64,000 nt of DNA from Micromonospora craniellae. Lineage in GTDB: Bacteria > Actinomycetota > Actinomycetes > Mycobacteriales > Micromonosporaceae. Location of the stretch: contig NZ_CP061725.1 in NCBI RefSeq assembly GCF_014764405.1, forward strand, positions 2,046,001 to 2,110,000, given 5' to 3'. A program made the translations under genes and the position numbers. The notes below the pieces were generated by a model. That model made no database searches. It was not told the DNA's origin and worked only from the letters and a program-made list of their open reading frames with translations. This document shows positions 1 to 7,912 of this stretch, one piece after another. Position 1 is the stretch's first letter. The number at the start of each line of letters is the position of its first letter.

Positions 1-175
1 CCGGTACCCCGCGATCCGGTGATCGGGCGCCGCCCCGATGCCGTCGACGGGATACCGCTTCCAGGATTGCACGGATGCGCCGTATGGGGTCAGCGGTTGT
101 CACTGCGGGTGGACGCGCGGCTGCGCCCGTGGCGGGCCGCCTCTAGAGTCACAGTGCCCACCCGCCCTGCGCATC

Positions 176-850
176 ATGCTCGCCGCCCGGAGGTGTCCCA
201 TCGCCACGGTCGCCGGTTCCGGCAGTTCGACGAACCCGGCTCTCCAGTTCGCGGAGTCGTACGTCACCGAGGATCTCGTGCTGCGTACCGCGCGCAGCCT
301 CGCCCGAGAGGTCGGACTCGACGCGGTCACCCCGGGCGCGGGTGCCGCGTTGCGCCTGCTCGCCGCCGCCGGCAACGCGCGGGCGGTGGTCGAGATCGGC
401 ACCGGCACCGGGGTCAGCGGCGTCTGGCTGCTGCGCGGCATGCGGGCCGACGGGGTGCTCACCACCATCGACGTCGAGGTGGAGCACCAACGGATCGCCC
501 GCCGGATCTTCACCGAGGCCGGCTTCGTCGCCGGCCGGACCCGCATCATCACCGGACGGGCGCTGGACGTGCTGCCCCGACTCGCGGACGGCGCGTACGA
601 CCTGGTGTTCGTCGACGCCGAGGCGACCGGCTTCACCGCCTGCGTGGAGGCCGCGCTGCGGCTGCTGCGGCCGGGCGGGGTGCTGGTCCTCAACGGCACG
701 CTGGCCGGGGGTCGGATCGGTGACCCGGCCGCCCGGGACGCGGAGACGGTGACGGTGCGCGAGACGGTGAAGGCCATCCGCGAGTCGGAGCACTGGATCC
801 CGGCGATGCTGCCGGTGGGCGACGGACTGCTGGCCGCGGTGCGCTGCTGA
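176..850 (+). CDS. O-methyltransferase family protein
   Basis: SAM-dependent O-methyltransferase of the class I Rossmann type (methyltransferase family 3, like mycobacterial Rv1220c). Motif I reads VVEIGTGTGVSG, followed by an acidic strand end (TTIDVEVEH) and the post-II motif YDLVFVDAEA; the C-terminus LPVGDGLLAAVR is typical of the family. The substrate cannot be told from sequence. The start is uncertain. ATG at 176 is the nearest standard in-frame start but has no clear Shine-Dalgarno. A strong GGAGG at 189-193 lies six bases before an in-frame ATC at 200, exactly where the homologous part of the protein begins. The frame is also open upstream to 38. It is a single gene, convergent with the aminopeptidase gene. 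Confidence 0.8.
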   Translation: MLAARRCPIATVAGSGSSTNPALQFAESYVTEDLVLRTARSLAREVGLDAVTPGAGAALRLLAAAGNARAVVEIGTGTGVSGVWLLRGMRADGVLTTIDVEVEHQRIARRIFTEAGFVAGRTRIITGRALDVLPRLADGAYDLVFVDAEATGFTACVEAALRLLRPGGVLVLNGTLAGGRIGDPAARDAETVTVRETVKAIRESEHWIPAMLPVGDGLLAAVRC

Positions 851-878
851 ACCGGCCGCACCGCCGCCCGGCCGCCGG

Positions 879-2345
879 TCAGGAGAGGGTCGCCAGCCAG
901 CGCAGCAGGCCGCGTACGCCCCAGCCGGTCGCGCCCCGGGTCAGCTCCGCGTCGTCGCGTTCGCACCAGGACGGCGCCGACATGTCGATGTGCAGCCACT
1001 GGCGGCGCAGCTCGCCGGTGAACTCCCGCAGGTAGAGCGCGGCCAGCACGGATCCGGGCCCCTGCGTCGACGCGCTGTGCAGGTCGGCCAGGTCGCTGCC
1101 GAGGTGCTCGACGTAGTCGGCGGCCAGCGGCATCCGCCAGGCGGACTCGCCGGCCACAGCCATGGCGTCCAGCAGGTCACCGGCCAACTGGTCGTTGTCG
1201 CTGTAGAGCGCGCCGGTGCGGGTGCCGAGCGCGACCGCGTTCGCCCCGGTCAGCGTGGCCAGGTCGATCAGCAGGTCGGGCTTGAGTTCCTGCACGGCGT
1301 ACGCCAGCGCGTCGGCGAGGACCAGCCGACCCTCGGCGTCGGAGTTGGTCGTCTCACTGGTCAGGCCGCCGTAGTGCCGGACGATGTCGCCGGGGCGGAA
1401 CGCCGAGCCGCTGACCATGTTCTCGGCCAACGGGGCGAGCGTGGTGATCCGGACCGGCAGCCGCAGGGCCGCCGCGCCGAGGGTGGCCGCGACGACGGCC
1501 GCCGCCCCGGCCATGTCCTTGCGCATCAGCTTCATCGCCGGCACAGGCTTGATCGAGATGCCGCCGGTGTCGAAGGTGATGCCCTTGCCGACCAGCACCA
1601 CGTGGGTACGGGCGTCGGCCGGGTGCCAGTCCAGCTCGACCAGGCGGGGGCTGCTGGCCGAGCCGCCGCCCACCGCGAGGATCCCGCCGAATCCCTCGGC
1701 GGCCAGTTGCTCCGGCTCGCGTACTCGCAGCGCGAGTCCGGGCAGGTCGGCGGCGGCCTCGGTGACCTGGGCGGCGAACCACTCCGGGTTCTTGATGGAG
1801 GAGGGGGTGTTGGTCAGGTCGCGGGCCAGCCGGGTCATGTCGGCGGTCGTCCGGGCCGCCGCGACGGCTTGCGCGTGGGCCTCGGGGTCGCTGACCGCCA
1901 GGTCGACCTCGGTCAGTACGGGGGCGTCCGGGTCGTCGCCGAGACGAAACCGGTACGAGCCGAGCAGCAGGCCCTCGACCAGCCCGCGCACCGCGTCGGG
2001 CCCCGCCTCCGCAGGCAGCACTACTGTGACATGCGTCTCATCTCGGGCTGCCCGGACCAGTCCGGCGCCCGCCGCGCGCCACGCCGCCTCGTCCGCCTCA
2101 CCCACGCCGAGCAGCAGCAGGCGGGCCGGTGTGCCGCCCGGTCGCACCTGGGTGTGGACCTGCCCGGGACGGCCGGTGACGCGGGCCAGCGGAACCAGCG
2201 CGGCAGCCTCGTCGGCGATCCCCGTGGGCAGCGTCGCCCCGGTGGGCACCGGCTCGGCCGGTGTGTCGTCGCCGGCACCGGACCGGACGGGCAGGGCCAG
2301 GATGTCGAGCCGGTCCGGCTCGGCGGTCAGACGGATGGCGAGCAC
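879..2345 (-). CDS. pepA: Leucyl aminopeptidase (M17, PepA-type)
   Basis: Cytosolic di-metal M17 aminopeptidase that removes N-terminal residues from peptides. The C-terminal catalytic domain shows the metal-binding GKGITFDTGG near residue 252 and the family signature NSDAEGRLVLADAL near residue 333; the N-terminal macro-like domain is more variable. The frame is open further upstream, but GTG at 2345 follows AGGAGGT by about ten bases and gives a normal 488-residue length, so I chose it. The gene lies downstream of the DUF3117 gene, separated by a strong inverted repeat that probably terminates the DUF3117 transcript. Confidence 0.88.
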   Translation of the reverse strand: MLAIRLTAEPDRLDILALPVRSGAGDDTPAEPVPTGATLPTGIADEAAALVPLARVTGRPGQVHTQVRPGGTPARLLLLGVGEADEAAWRAAGAGLVRAARDETHVTVVLPAEAGPDAVRGLVEGLLLGSYRFRLGDDPDAPVLTEVDLAVSDPEAHAQAVAAARTTADMTRLARDLTNTPSSIKNPEWFAAQVTEAAADLPGLALRVREPEQLAAEGFGGILAVGGGSASSPRLVELDWHPADARTHVVLVGKGITFDTGGISIKPVPAMKLMRKDMAGAAAVVAATLGAAALRLPVRITTLAPLAENMVSGSAFRPGDIVRHYGGLTSETTNSDAEGRLVLADALAYAVQELKPDLLIDLATLTGANAVALGTRTGALYSDNDQLAGDLLDAMAVAGESAWRMPLAADYVEHLGSDLADLHSASTQGPGSVLAALYLREFTGELRRQWLHIDMSAPSWCERDDAELTRGATGWGVRGLLRWLATLS

Positions 2346-2405
2346 GCGGAGCCGTACCTCCTGAGGACGATCGCCGGGGCGGCTGCCCGGCGAGATGGTG
2401 TGAAG

Positions 2406-2440
2406 GCCCTGAGCCACCGGCTCAGCCGGTGGCTCAGGGC
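2406..2440. terminator. Perfect 17-bp inverted repeat, probable terminator
   Basis: GCCCTGAGCCACCGGCT at 2406-2422 is the exact reverse complement of 2424-2440, with one base between (the real loop will be a few bases). It lies between the end of the DUF3117 gene (2490) and the start of pepA (2345), both on the minus strand. T-tracts are short on both sides, so it may act as an L-shaped terminator typical of actinomycetes. Confidence 0.65.
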
Positions 2441-2489
2441 TTTGACGAACCGTCCGCGGCGGCGAGCGTCGCCGACGCACCGGCCTTGT

Positions 2490-2657
2490 TCAGCCGGCGG
2501 CCGCTTTCAGCGCGTCACCGAGCGCCGTCGCCTCGTCGGGAGTCATCTCGACGACGAGCCGGCCACCGCCCTCCAGTGGGACCCGCATGACGATGCCCCG
2601 GCCCTCCTTGGTGACTTCCAGCGGACCGTCGCCCGTCCGCGGCTTCATCGCCGCCAT
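2490..2657 (-). CDS. DUF3117 domain-containing protein
   Basis: A 55-residue protein starting MAAMKPRTGDGPLEVTKEGR and covering the whole DUF3117 family (mycobacterial homologue Rv1211). Function is unknown; the family is highly conserved in actinobacteria. The start at 2657 follows GGGGAG by about six bases; longer in-frame extensions have no homology. A strong terminator-like repeat follows it. Confidence 0.9.
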   Translation of the reverse strand: MAAMKPRTGDGPLEVTKEGRGIVMRVPLEGGGRLVVEMTPDEATALGDALKAAAG

Positions 2658-2848
2658 GTTGTCTCCCCTCAGACCTACACCAGGGTCGGTGGGTTGCCCC
2701 ACAGCCACTTCGCCATGACCACCCGCAACGTGCGCGGGAGGTGTCGACCAACGATTTTCCCTGATGAACACCGCCGGACCCAAACCGAAGCAGCATTGAT
2801 GTAACAGCATCTAGCTTATCGCGAGATGGCCTGTCACAATGTGCGGTC

Positions 2849-3673
2849 ATGCAGGCACGGTCGGCACTCTTCGACCTGTACGGCGACCACCTCCGACCCC
2901 GGGGTGGCCGCGCGCCCGTTGCCGCCCTGGTGAAGCTGCTGGCGCCGCTCGGGATAGCCCCACCCGCCGTGCGGACGGCGGTCTCCCGCATGGTCCGTCA
3001 AGGCTGGCTCGAACCGGTCAAACTGACCTCCGGGCCGGGCTATTCGATCACACCGAAGGCGGCCCGACGACTGGACGAGGCGGCCTCCCGGATCTACCGC
3101 ACCGGTCGGGTCACCTGGGACGGGCGGTTCGATCTGCTGGTGCTCGACGCGCCGACGGCGCGACGCGACCGCCAGCGCCTCGCCGCGAACCTGCGGTACC
3201 TCGGCTACGGCACGCTCGACGAGCAGACCTGGGTGGCCACCCGTCCGGCCGAGGACGTCGACCTGCTGCTCAGCGAGGCGGGCGTACGTTTCGAGCGGTT
3301 CAGCGCCGCGCACGCCGCCGGCACGCCGGGCGCGATGGGCCTGGTCCGCCGGGCCTGGGACCTGGCCGAGATCGGCCGGGCGTACGAACACTTCGTCGCC
3401 GAGCAGCGAACACTGCTGACCGGCGTCTCCGCGCGCAGTGGCGACGAGGAGGCGTACGCGGCCCGGTTCCGGCTGGTGCACGCGTGGCGTACCTTCCTGT
3501 TCCGGGACCCGCAGCTGCCACCGGCGCTGCTTCCCGAACGCTGGCCCGGCACCGCCGCGGCCGGCTTCTTCGACCGGCACGCGGCCCGGCTCCGGCCGGC
3601 CGCCGACCGGTACGTCGAACAGTGCCTCGACGGAGGACACCGGATCGCCCGACAGAAGGGTCGCCACACGTGA
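2849..3673 (+). CDS. paaX: PaaX family transcriptional regulator
   Basis: GntR-like winged-helix regulator of the PaaX family, whose known members repress phenylacetate catabolism genes and respond to phenylacetyl-CoA. The N-terminal HTH (about residues 5-70, including the stretch APPAVRTAVSRMVRQGWL) is followed by the PaaX central domain and the PaaX C-terminal domain, and 274 residues is a normal family length. Its TGA overlaps the GTG of the following enoyl-CoA hydratase gene by four bases, so the two are translationally coupled; this supports regulation of that operon by this protein. The effector is inferred from family only. Confidence 0.85.
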   Translation: MQARSALFDLYGDHLRPRGGRAPVAALVKLLAPLGIAPPAVRTAVSRMVRQGWLEPVKLTSGPGYSITPKAARRLDEAASRIYRTGRVTWDGRFDLLVLDAPTARRDRQRLAANLRYLGYGTLDEQTWVATRPAEDVDLLLSEAGVRFERFSAAHAAGTPGAMGLVRRAWDLAEIGRAYEHFVAEQRTLLTGVSARSGDEEAYAARFRLVHAWRTFLFRDPQLPPALLPERWPGTAAAGFFDRHAARLRPAADRYVEQCLDGGHRIARQKGRHT

Positions 3674-4461
3674 CAGAGCCGCTGCTCGTCGACCGCACCG
3701 ACGCCGTCGCCACGCTCACCCTGAACCGCCCGGCGGCGATGAACGCGCTCGACGTGGCGCTCAAGGAGGCGCTCCGGGACACCCTCGCCGAGCTGGAGGC
3801 CGACCGCAGCGTCCGGGCGGTGGTGCTCGCCGGGGCCGACGGAAACTTCTGCGCCGGCCAGGACCTGCGGGAACACGTGACCACCCTCCAGGAGGGCGCG
3901 GGCCGGCCGCTGGACACCGTGGCGGCACACTACAACCCGATCGCCGCCCGGCTCGCCCACCTGGCCAAGCCGGTGGTGGCCGCGGTACGCGGGATGGCCG
4001 CCGGTGCCGGCGCCTCGCTGGCGTTCCTCGCCGACTTCCGCATCGGCGGGCCGTCAACCAGCTACCTGATGGCGTTCGCCAAGGTCGGGCTCGCCGCCGA
4101 CACCGGCGCGTCCTGGACGCTGCCCCGGCTGGTCGGCCACGCCAAGGCCGTCGAGCTGCTGATGCTGGCCGAGCCGGTACGCGCCGACGAGGCCAGCCGA
4201 CTGGGCCTGCTCACCCGGCTGGTGGACGACGACGAGCAGGTGCTCCCCACCGCACAGGAACTCGCCACCCGGCTCGCCGCCGGCCCGACCGTGGCCTACG
4301 CGGCGATCAAGCGCCAACTCTCCGTCGCCGATGCCGGCACCCTGACCGACGCGCTGGCCGCCGAGGCGAAGGCGCAGGCGATCTGCGGCGGCACCGCCGA
4401 CCACCACGCGGCCACGCTGGCGTTCGTCAACAAGCAGAAGCCGGTCTTCGAGGGACGCTGA
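3670..4461 (+). CDS. Enoyl-CoA hydratase/isomerase (PaaG-like)
   Basis: Crotonase-fold enzyme of 263 residues. The oxyanion-hole segments are visible: GADGNFCAGQDLREH near residues 55-70 and RGMAAGAGASLAFLADFRIG near 105-125. The segment VGLAADTGASWTLPRLVG, with Asp rather than the usual Glu, resembles PaaG, the 1,2-epoxyphenylacetyl-CoA isomerase. GTG at 3670 overlaps the stop of paaX (GTGA), which fixes the start. Together with PaaX this suggests a role in phenylacetate or other aromatic-acid catabolism, but no other paa gene is visible in the window. Confidence 0.87.
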   Translation: MTEPLLVDRTDAVATLTLNRPAAMNALDVALKEALRDTLAELEADRSVRAVVLAGADGNFCAGQDLREHVTTLQEGAGRPLDTVAAHYNPIAARLAHLAKPVVAAVRGMAAGAGASLAFLADFRIGGPSTSYLMAFAKVGLAADTGASWTLPRLVGHAKAVELLMLAEPVRADEASRLGLLTRLVDDDEQVLPTAQELATRLAAGPTVAYAAIKRQLSVADAGTLTDALAAEAKAQAICGGTADHHAATLAFVNKQKPVFEGR

Positions 4462-4471
4462 TCCGAGCGGG

Positions 4472-5095
4472 TCAGTCGTCCTCCTCCGGGTCCTGGTTCG
4501 CCTCGGCGCCCAGCACGAATGCCTGCATGGCCAGTTCGTCGCCGGAGGGCGAGACGAAGGCGGGCAGTTCCCGGGGGCCCAGCTCCTGCACGTAGGCCCA
4601 GAACAGCCGGACCGCCTCGGCCGGCGAGTCGGCCTCGATCGGCAGGTCCAGGCTGACCAGCCAGGTACGTCGCTGCTGCGGCGGGCCGAGCCGGTCGGCC
4701 AGGTCGCGGAAGGTCACCGGGTCGAGCGCGGTGACCGGCCCGTCGAGGGTCAACGTCTCCGCCGGCACGGGCTCGTCGAAGGCCCGCCGGGTGTACGTGA
4801 CCACCAGCGCGTCGGGCCCCCGGCCGGATTGCGGGTCCTCGGGATCCTCGGGACCGTACCCGGTCGGCACGGCGACCCGGCCCAGCGCCACCAGCCGGGG
4901 CGGCTCGTCGGCCAACACCGCGACCTGATCGCCGGGGCCGGGCAGGAGGCGGTCCTCCAGGCCGGTCAGCTCCAGCGTGTCGTGGTGCACGAGCCGTTCG
5001 GCGTCGTACCTGCCTGGCGGCAGGAGCACCGCCCAGGCTCCGGTGCCCTCCGCGTGGCTCGCGCCGTTGGGCCGGTGCACGGTGTCGGTCGTCAT
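4472..5095 (-). CDS. Conserved hypothetical protein (207 aa)
   Basis: I do not recognise this family. It is a soluble, acidic protein with no signal peptide or membrane segment. The N-terminal half (about 20-120) looks like small beta-rich repeats built around VLLPPGRYDAERLVHHDTLEL and DQVAVLADEPPRLVALGRVAVP, and the tail is acidic (NQDPEEDD). It ends ten bases from the convergent enoyl-CoA hydratase gene and starts four bases after the tag gene, so it is probably co-transcribed with tag. Confidence 0.7.
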   Translation of the reverse strand: MTTDTVHRPNGASHAEGTGAWAVLLPPGRYDAERLVHHDTLELTGLEDRLLPGPGDQVAVLADEPPRLVALGRVAVPTGYGPEDPEDPQSGRGPDALVVTYTRRAFDEPVPAETLTLDGPVTALDPVTFRDLADRLGPPQQRRTWLVSLDLPIEADSPAEAVRLFWAYVQELGPRELPAFVSPSGDELAMQAFVLGAEANQDPEEDD

Positions 5096-5099
5096 GTCC

Positions 5100-5690
5100 T
5101 CATCTCATCACGTTCGCCCGGGTCGCCACGACGTGGCAGCCCGCCAGGTGATCGTCGACCATTCCGGTGGCCTGCATCAGCGCGTACGCGGTGGTCGGGC
5201 CGACGAACCGGAAGCCGCGCCGCTTGAGCGCCTTGGCCAGGGCGGCGGAGACGTCGGTCGACGCCGGCACCCCGGTCAACTCGGTGGGGCGGGCTCGGTC
5301 TGCGGGCGGCGCGAACGACCAGAGCAGTGCCGACAGCCCCTCTGGCAGCTCCAGCGCGGCCCGGGCGTTCGCGATCGTCGCCTCGATCTTCGCGCGGTTG
5401 CGGACGATGCCCGTGTCGGCCAACAACCGCGCCACATCGGCCTCGCCGTAGCCGGCCACCGCCTCGATCCGGAAGTCGTCGAAGGCCGCCCGGAACGCCG
5501 GACGCTTGCGCAGAATGGTCAACCAGGACAGCCCGGACTGGAACGCCTCCAGCGTCATCCGCTCGTAGAGCGCGTCGTCGCCGCGCAGCGGGCGGCCCCA
5601 CTCGGTGTCGTGGTAGACCGCGTAGTCGGGCGTGCTCGCTCCCCAGGCGCAGCGGGCCAGCCCGTCGGCACCGATCACCAGCTCAGTCAC
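5100..5690 (-). CDS. tag: DNA-3-methyladenine glycosylase I
   Basis: Base-excision repair glycosylase that removes 3-methyladenine, of the TAG (HhH superfamily) family. The family zinc-snap ligands are present: Cys14 (RCAWG), His27 (YHDTEWG), His181 and Cys185 (DDHLAGC). The catalytic Glu lies in MTLEAFQSGLSW. The 196-residue length is normal. The start ATG at 5690 agrees with homologues beginning just before the Cys ligand. It lies four bases upstream of the hypothetical gene. The homologous mycobacterial tagA also lies close to folP2 and DUF3117. Confidence 0.92.
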   Translation of the reverse strand: MTELVIGADGLARCAWGASTPDYAVYHDTEWGRPLRGDDALYERMTLEAFQSGLSWLTILRKRPAFRAAFDDFRIEAVAGYGEADVARLLADTGIVRNRAKIEATIANARAALELPEGLSALLWSFAPPADRARPTELTGVPASTDVSAALAKALKRRGFRFVGPTTAYALMQATGMVDDHLAGCHVVATRANVMR

Positions 5691-5772
5691 GGCCCCCAGG
5701 CTACGTCGCGGGTGTGACCGTCGCGGCCGGAAGGATCGGCCGCAGCACGGTACCGATGCCCCCCGGGGGCAG

Positions 5773-5788
5773 GTAGCACATGTGCTAC
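5773..5788. promoter_or_regulatory. 16-bp perfect palindrome, likely antitoxin operator
   Basis: GTAGCACATGTGCTAC is a perfect palindrome ending nine bases before the ATG of the Phd/YefM-type antitoxin gene at 5798. Antitoxins of this family bind short palindromes over their own promoter, so this is the likely autoregulatory site. There is little room for a leader between it and the start codon. Confidence 0.65.
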
Positions 5789-5797
5789 AGTAGGCGT

Positions 5798-6046
5798 ATG
5801 CATGAGGTGGGGCTGCGGGAGATGCGACAGAACGCCAGCGACCTGGTACGTCGGGCGCAGGCGGGCGAACGTGTGACGATCACCGTCGCTGGCCGACCTG
5901 CAGCCGTGCTCGGCCCGGTAAGTCCTCGCACCTGGCGCGAGTGGGACGACCTTGCCGGCGTGTTCGACCAACCCACAGACCAAGGGTGGGCGGGTGATCG
6001 GGACCTGCTCGACGACGCCGTCACCGGTCCGTGGGCCGAGCGGTGA
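5798..6046 (+). CDS. Phd/YefM-type antitoxin
   Basis: An 82-residue antitoxin. The N-terminal region VGLREMRQNASDLVRRAQAGERVTI...GRPAAVL matches the Phd/YefM DNA-binding dimerisation fold, and the C-terminal part (DDLAGVFDQPTDQGWAGDRDLLDD) is the toxin-neutralising extension. ATG at 5798 lies just after a palindromic operator. Its TGA overlaps the GTG of the PIN toxin gene by four bases, the normal arrangement for a toxin-antitoxin operon. Confidence 0.85.
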   Translation: MHEVGLREMRQNASDLVRRAQAGERVTITVAGRPAAVLGPVSPRTWREWDDLAGVFDQPTDQGWAGDRDLLDDAVTGPWAER

Positions 6047-6426
6047 GTCGCGGCATCCTCGACACCAGCATCCTTATCGCCACCGACGTGACCCCGATTC
6101 CCGGCGAGCTGGCCATCAGCGTCGCCAGCCTCGCCGAACTCCAGTTCGGTGTCCTGGTCGCGAAAACCGCCGAGGCGAGGGCACTCCGGTTGGCACGGTT
6201 GAGCGCCATCCAACGTCGATTCGATCCACTTCCCATCGACGAAGTGATCGCCGACAGCTACGCACGGTTGGCCGCACGCGTCGTCGAGACCGGCCGCCAG
6301 CCGCGAGCCAGGGTGATGGGCCTGCTCATCGCGGCAACTGCACACGCCCATGACGCCGCCGTATACACCCGTAACGCCGAGGACCTCGCAGGTCTCGAAG
6401 ACCTCATAACGATCCACACGATCTGA
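6043..6426 (+). CDS. vapC: VapC-family PIN-domain toxin, one catalytic Asp replaced
   Basis: A 127-residue PIN-domain protein, the ribonuclease toxin partner of the preceding antitoxin. The conserved acids Asp7 (GILDTSI), Glu32 (SLAELQFG) and Asp114 (TRNAEDL) are present. The third expected acid, the Asp of the usual D-L-L-I-A-A-T-A motif, is Gly93 here (codon GGC at 6319-6321), one transition away from GAC. The pair may therefore be a decayed, non-toxic or altered-activity system. GTG at 6043 overlaps the antitoxin stop (GTGA). Confidence 0.85.
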   Translation: MSRGILDTSILIATDVTPIPGELAISVASLAELQFGVLVAKTAEARALRLARLSAIQRRFDPLPIDEVIADSYARLAARVVETGRQPRARVMGLLIAATAHAHDAAVYTRNAEDLAGLEDLITIHTI

Positions 6427-6554
6427 CTCTCACACCGCCCACTGGCAAGGAAGCTCGTGGTGCTCGCGGGTCTGCTCACCACGGAACAGACCCCGCGCCC
6501 ACCCCGCCGCCATAAACCGGAAGCCGGCTCGGCGGTCGGCGGGGTGTACCAGGG

Positions 6555-7052
6555 TCAGGGCAGGTGGCCCTGCTCGACCTGGCGGGCGAACCGGCGCAGC
6601 GCCTGGGTGAGGCTGAACTTCGAGCCGGGCCAGAGCACCGGCCAGGCCGCCCGCCCGGCGGTTCCGCCGGGCAGGTGGAACCACTCGTGCCAGACCACCT
6701 GGGTACGCCCGCCCGCCAACGGGGTGCAGCGCAGCACGCCGGGGCCCCGCAGCAGGGTGCCGCAGTGCACCACGCCGATCTCGTACGGCGCGTCCACCCG
6801 GACGACCCGCATCTTGTCCCGCAGCACCGCCGGGCCGAGCGCGGTGACCGCCTCGACCAGGCTGCCCTCGCCGCCGTCGCCCTCGACCACCCGCACCCTG
6901 GTGAACGGAATCCAGTCGGACTGCCGTTCCCAGGCGAGCAGGGCCGCGAAGACCTTCTCGGCCGGGGCGTCGACGATCACGGTCGCGGTGACCTCACCGG
7001 CGCCCGGCTGGGCCGCCTGACGCAGATCGTCCTGTCCCTCCGGATCACTCAC
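6555..7052 (-). CDS. SRPBCC (START-like) family protein
   Basis: A 165-residue polyketide cyclase/dehydrase-type START domain. The N-terminal strand VTATVIVDAPAEKVFAAL and helix LAWERQSDWIPF are typical, followed by antiparallel strands (TQVVWHEWFHLPGG) and a C-terminal helix. It is expected to bind a hydrophobic ligand; the ligand is unknown. Its ATG overlaps the stop of the upstream DivIVA-domain gene (ATGA), so the two are coupled. Confidence 0.85.
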   Translation of the reverse strand: MSDPEGQDDLRQAAQPGAGEVTATVIVDAPAEKVFAALLAWERQSDWIPFTRVRVVEGDGGEGSLVEAVTALGPAVLRDKMRVVRVDAPYEIGVVHCGTLLRGPGVLRCTPLAGGRTQVVWHEWFHLPGGTAGRAAWPVLWPGSKFSLTQALRRFARQVEQGHLP

Positions 7053-7768
7053 GCCGACTCCGAGCGGACCACCGGCCCGCGCGGCTCGGCCTCCGGCCCG
7101 GCCTCGTCCGACCTGCGGTCTTCCGCCTCGCCAGACACGGCGCTACCGGACGTGGCGGCGGTGTCGCCGGGCGAGGAGGCGTTCGCCGGAGTGGCAGGGA
7201 CCTCCGGCTCCGCCGGGGTGACGGTGATGTCGGAAACCGGCGGGGTGGCGGGGTCGGACACCGGCGGGGTGGACGCGTCGGGGGCCGTGGTGGTGTCGGG
7301 GGCCGTGGTGGTGTCGGGGGCCGTGGTGGTGTCGGGGGCCGTGGTGGTGTCGGGGGCCGTGGTGGTGTCGGGGGCCGTGGTGGTGTCGGCGGCCGGGCCG
7401 GTGGCCAGGCCGGCGGACTGCTCGCGGGCGCGCTGCAGGGCATCGGCCTCGGCCGTACGCCCGTCCCGCAGCGCGGTCACCTCTGCCTCCAACACCCCGA
7501 TCAGCTCGGTCTTGTAGCCGATGTCGTACGCCGCCCGGCGCAGCGCCTGGTCGACCTGGGCCATCCGGTATCCGCGCAGCGCGGTGTCGAAACGCAACTC
7601 GCCCACGTCCGACTCGCGCAGCGGACGGTCGCCGGGCAACGGCACCGCCCGCCCGTCCGCCTCGGCCGGCACCAGGCCGGGATCCCGGCCGGTGACCAGC
7701 ACCGTCACCCCGAACACCACCGCCGCGACGGCGACCGCCACGACCAGCAGGAGCAGAAGCTGACCCAT
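7049..7768 (-). CDS. DivIVA-domain membrane protein with Thr-Pro repeat tail
   Basis: About 239 residues. An N-terminal membrane helix (residues 2-26, very hydrophobic) is followed by a DivIVA-like coiled-coil segment with the signature SDVGELRFDTALRGYRMAQVD, then a low-complexity tail with six APDTTT units and a Pro/Thr/Ser/Glu-rich end. It resembles mycobacterial Rv1209, also next to folP2. Known DivIVA-domain proteins organise the cell pole or septum; this protein's role is not established. The start ATG at 7768 precedes the membrane helix directly. Its stop overlaps the SRPBCC start. Confidence 0.8.
   Translation of the reverse strand: MGQLLLLLVVAVAVAAVVFGVTVLVTGRDPGLVPAEADGRAVPLPGDRPLRESDVGELRFDTALRGYRMAQVDQALRRAAYDIGYKTELIGVLEAEVTALRDGRTAEADALQRAREQSAGLATGPAADTTTAPDTTTAPDTTTAPDTTTAPDTTTAPDTTTAPDASTPPVSDPATPPVSDITVTPAEPEVPATPANASSPGDTAATSGSAVSGEAEDRRSDEAGPEAEPRGPVVRSESA
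7278..7385. repeat. Six perfect 18-bp tandem repeats
   Basis: The unit TCGGGGGCCGTGGTGGTG occurs six times without a mismatch, followed by a degenerate seventh. On the minus strand it encodes APDTTT repeats in the tail of the DivIVA-domain protein. Perfect identity points to recent expansion, so copy number probably varies between strains. Confidence 0.95.
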
Positions 7769-7912
7769 ACCACTGATCGTGGCACGTCGACGGGCGCGGA
7801 GCGACCCCACCCGGCGCGCCGTACCGGACGGTGCTCGTGACCTGGCACGGGATAGCGTCGTGGATGCCGGCCGCGTGATCGACCGGCGGCGTACGGCGAT
7901 GGAGGAGGCGGC

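Noticed and set aside
6430..6684. Small minus-strand ORF next to the toxin gene
   Set aside because: Its sequence overlaps the end of the SRPBCC gene in another frame and shows no motif or ribosome site.
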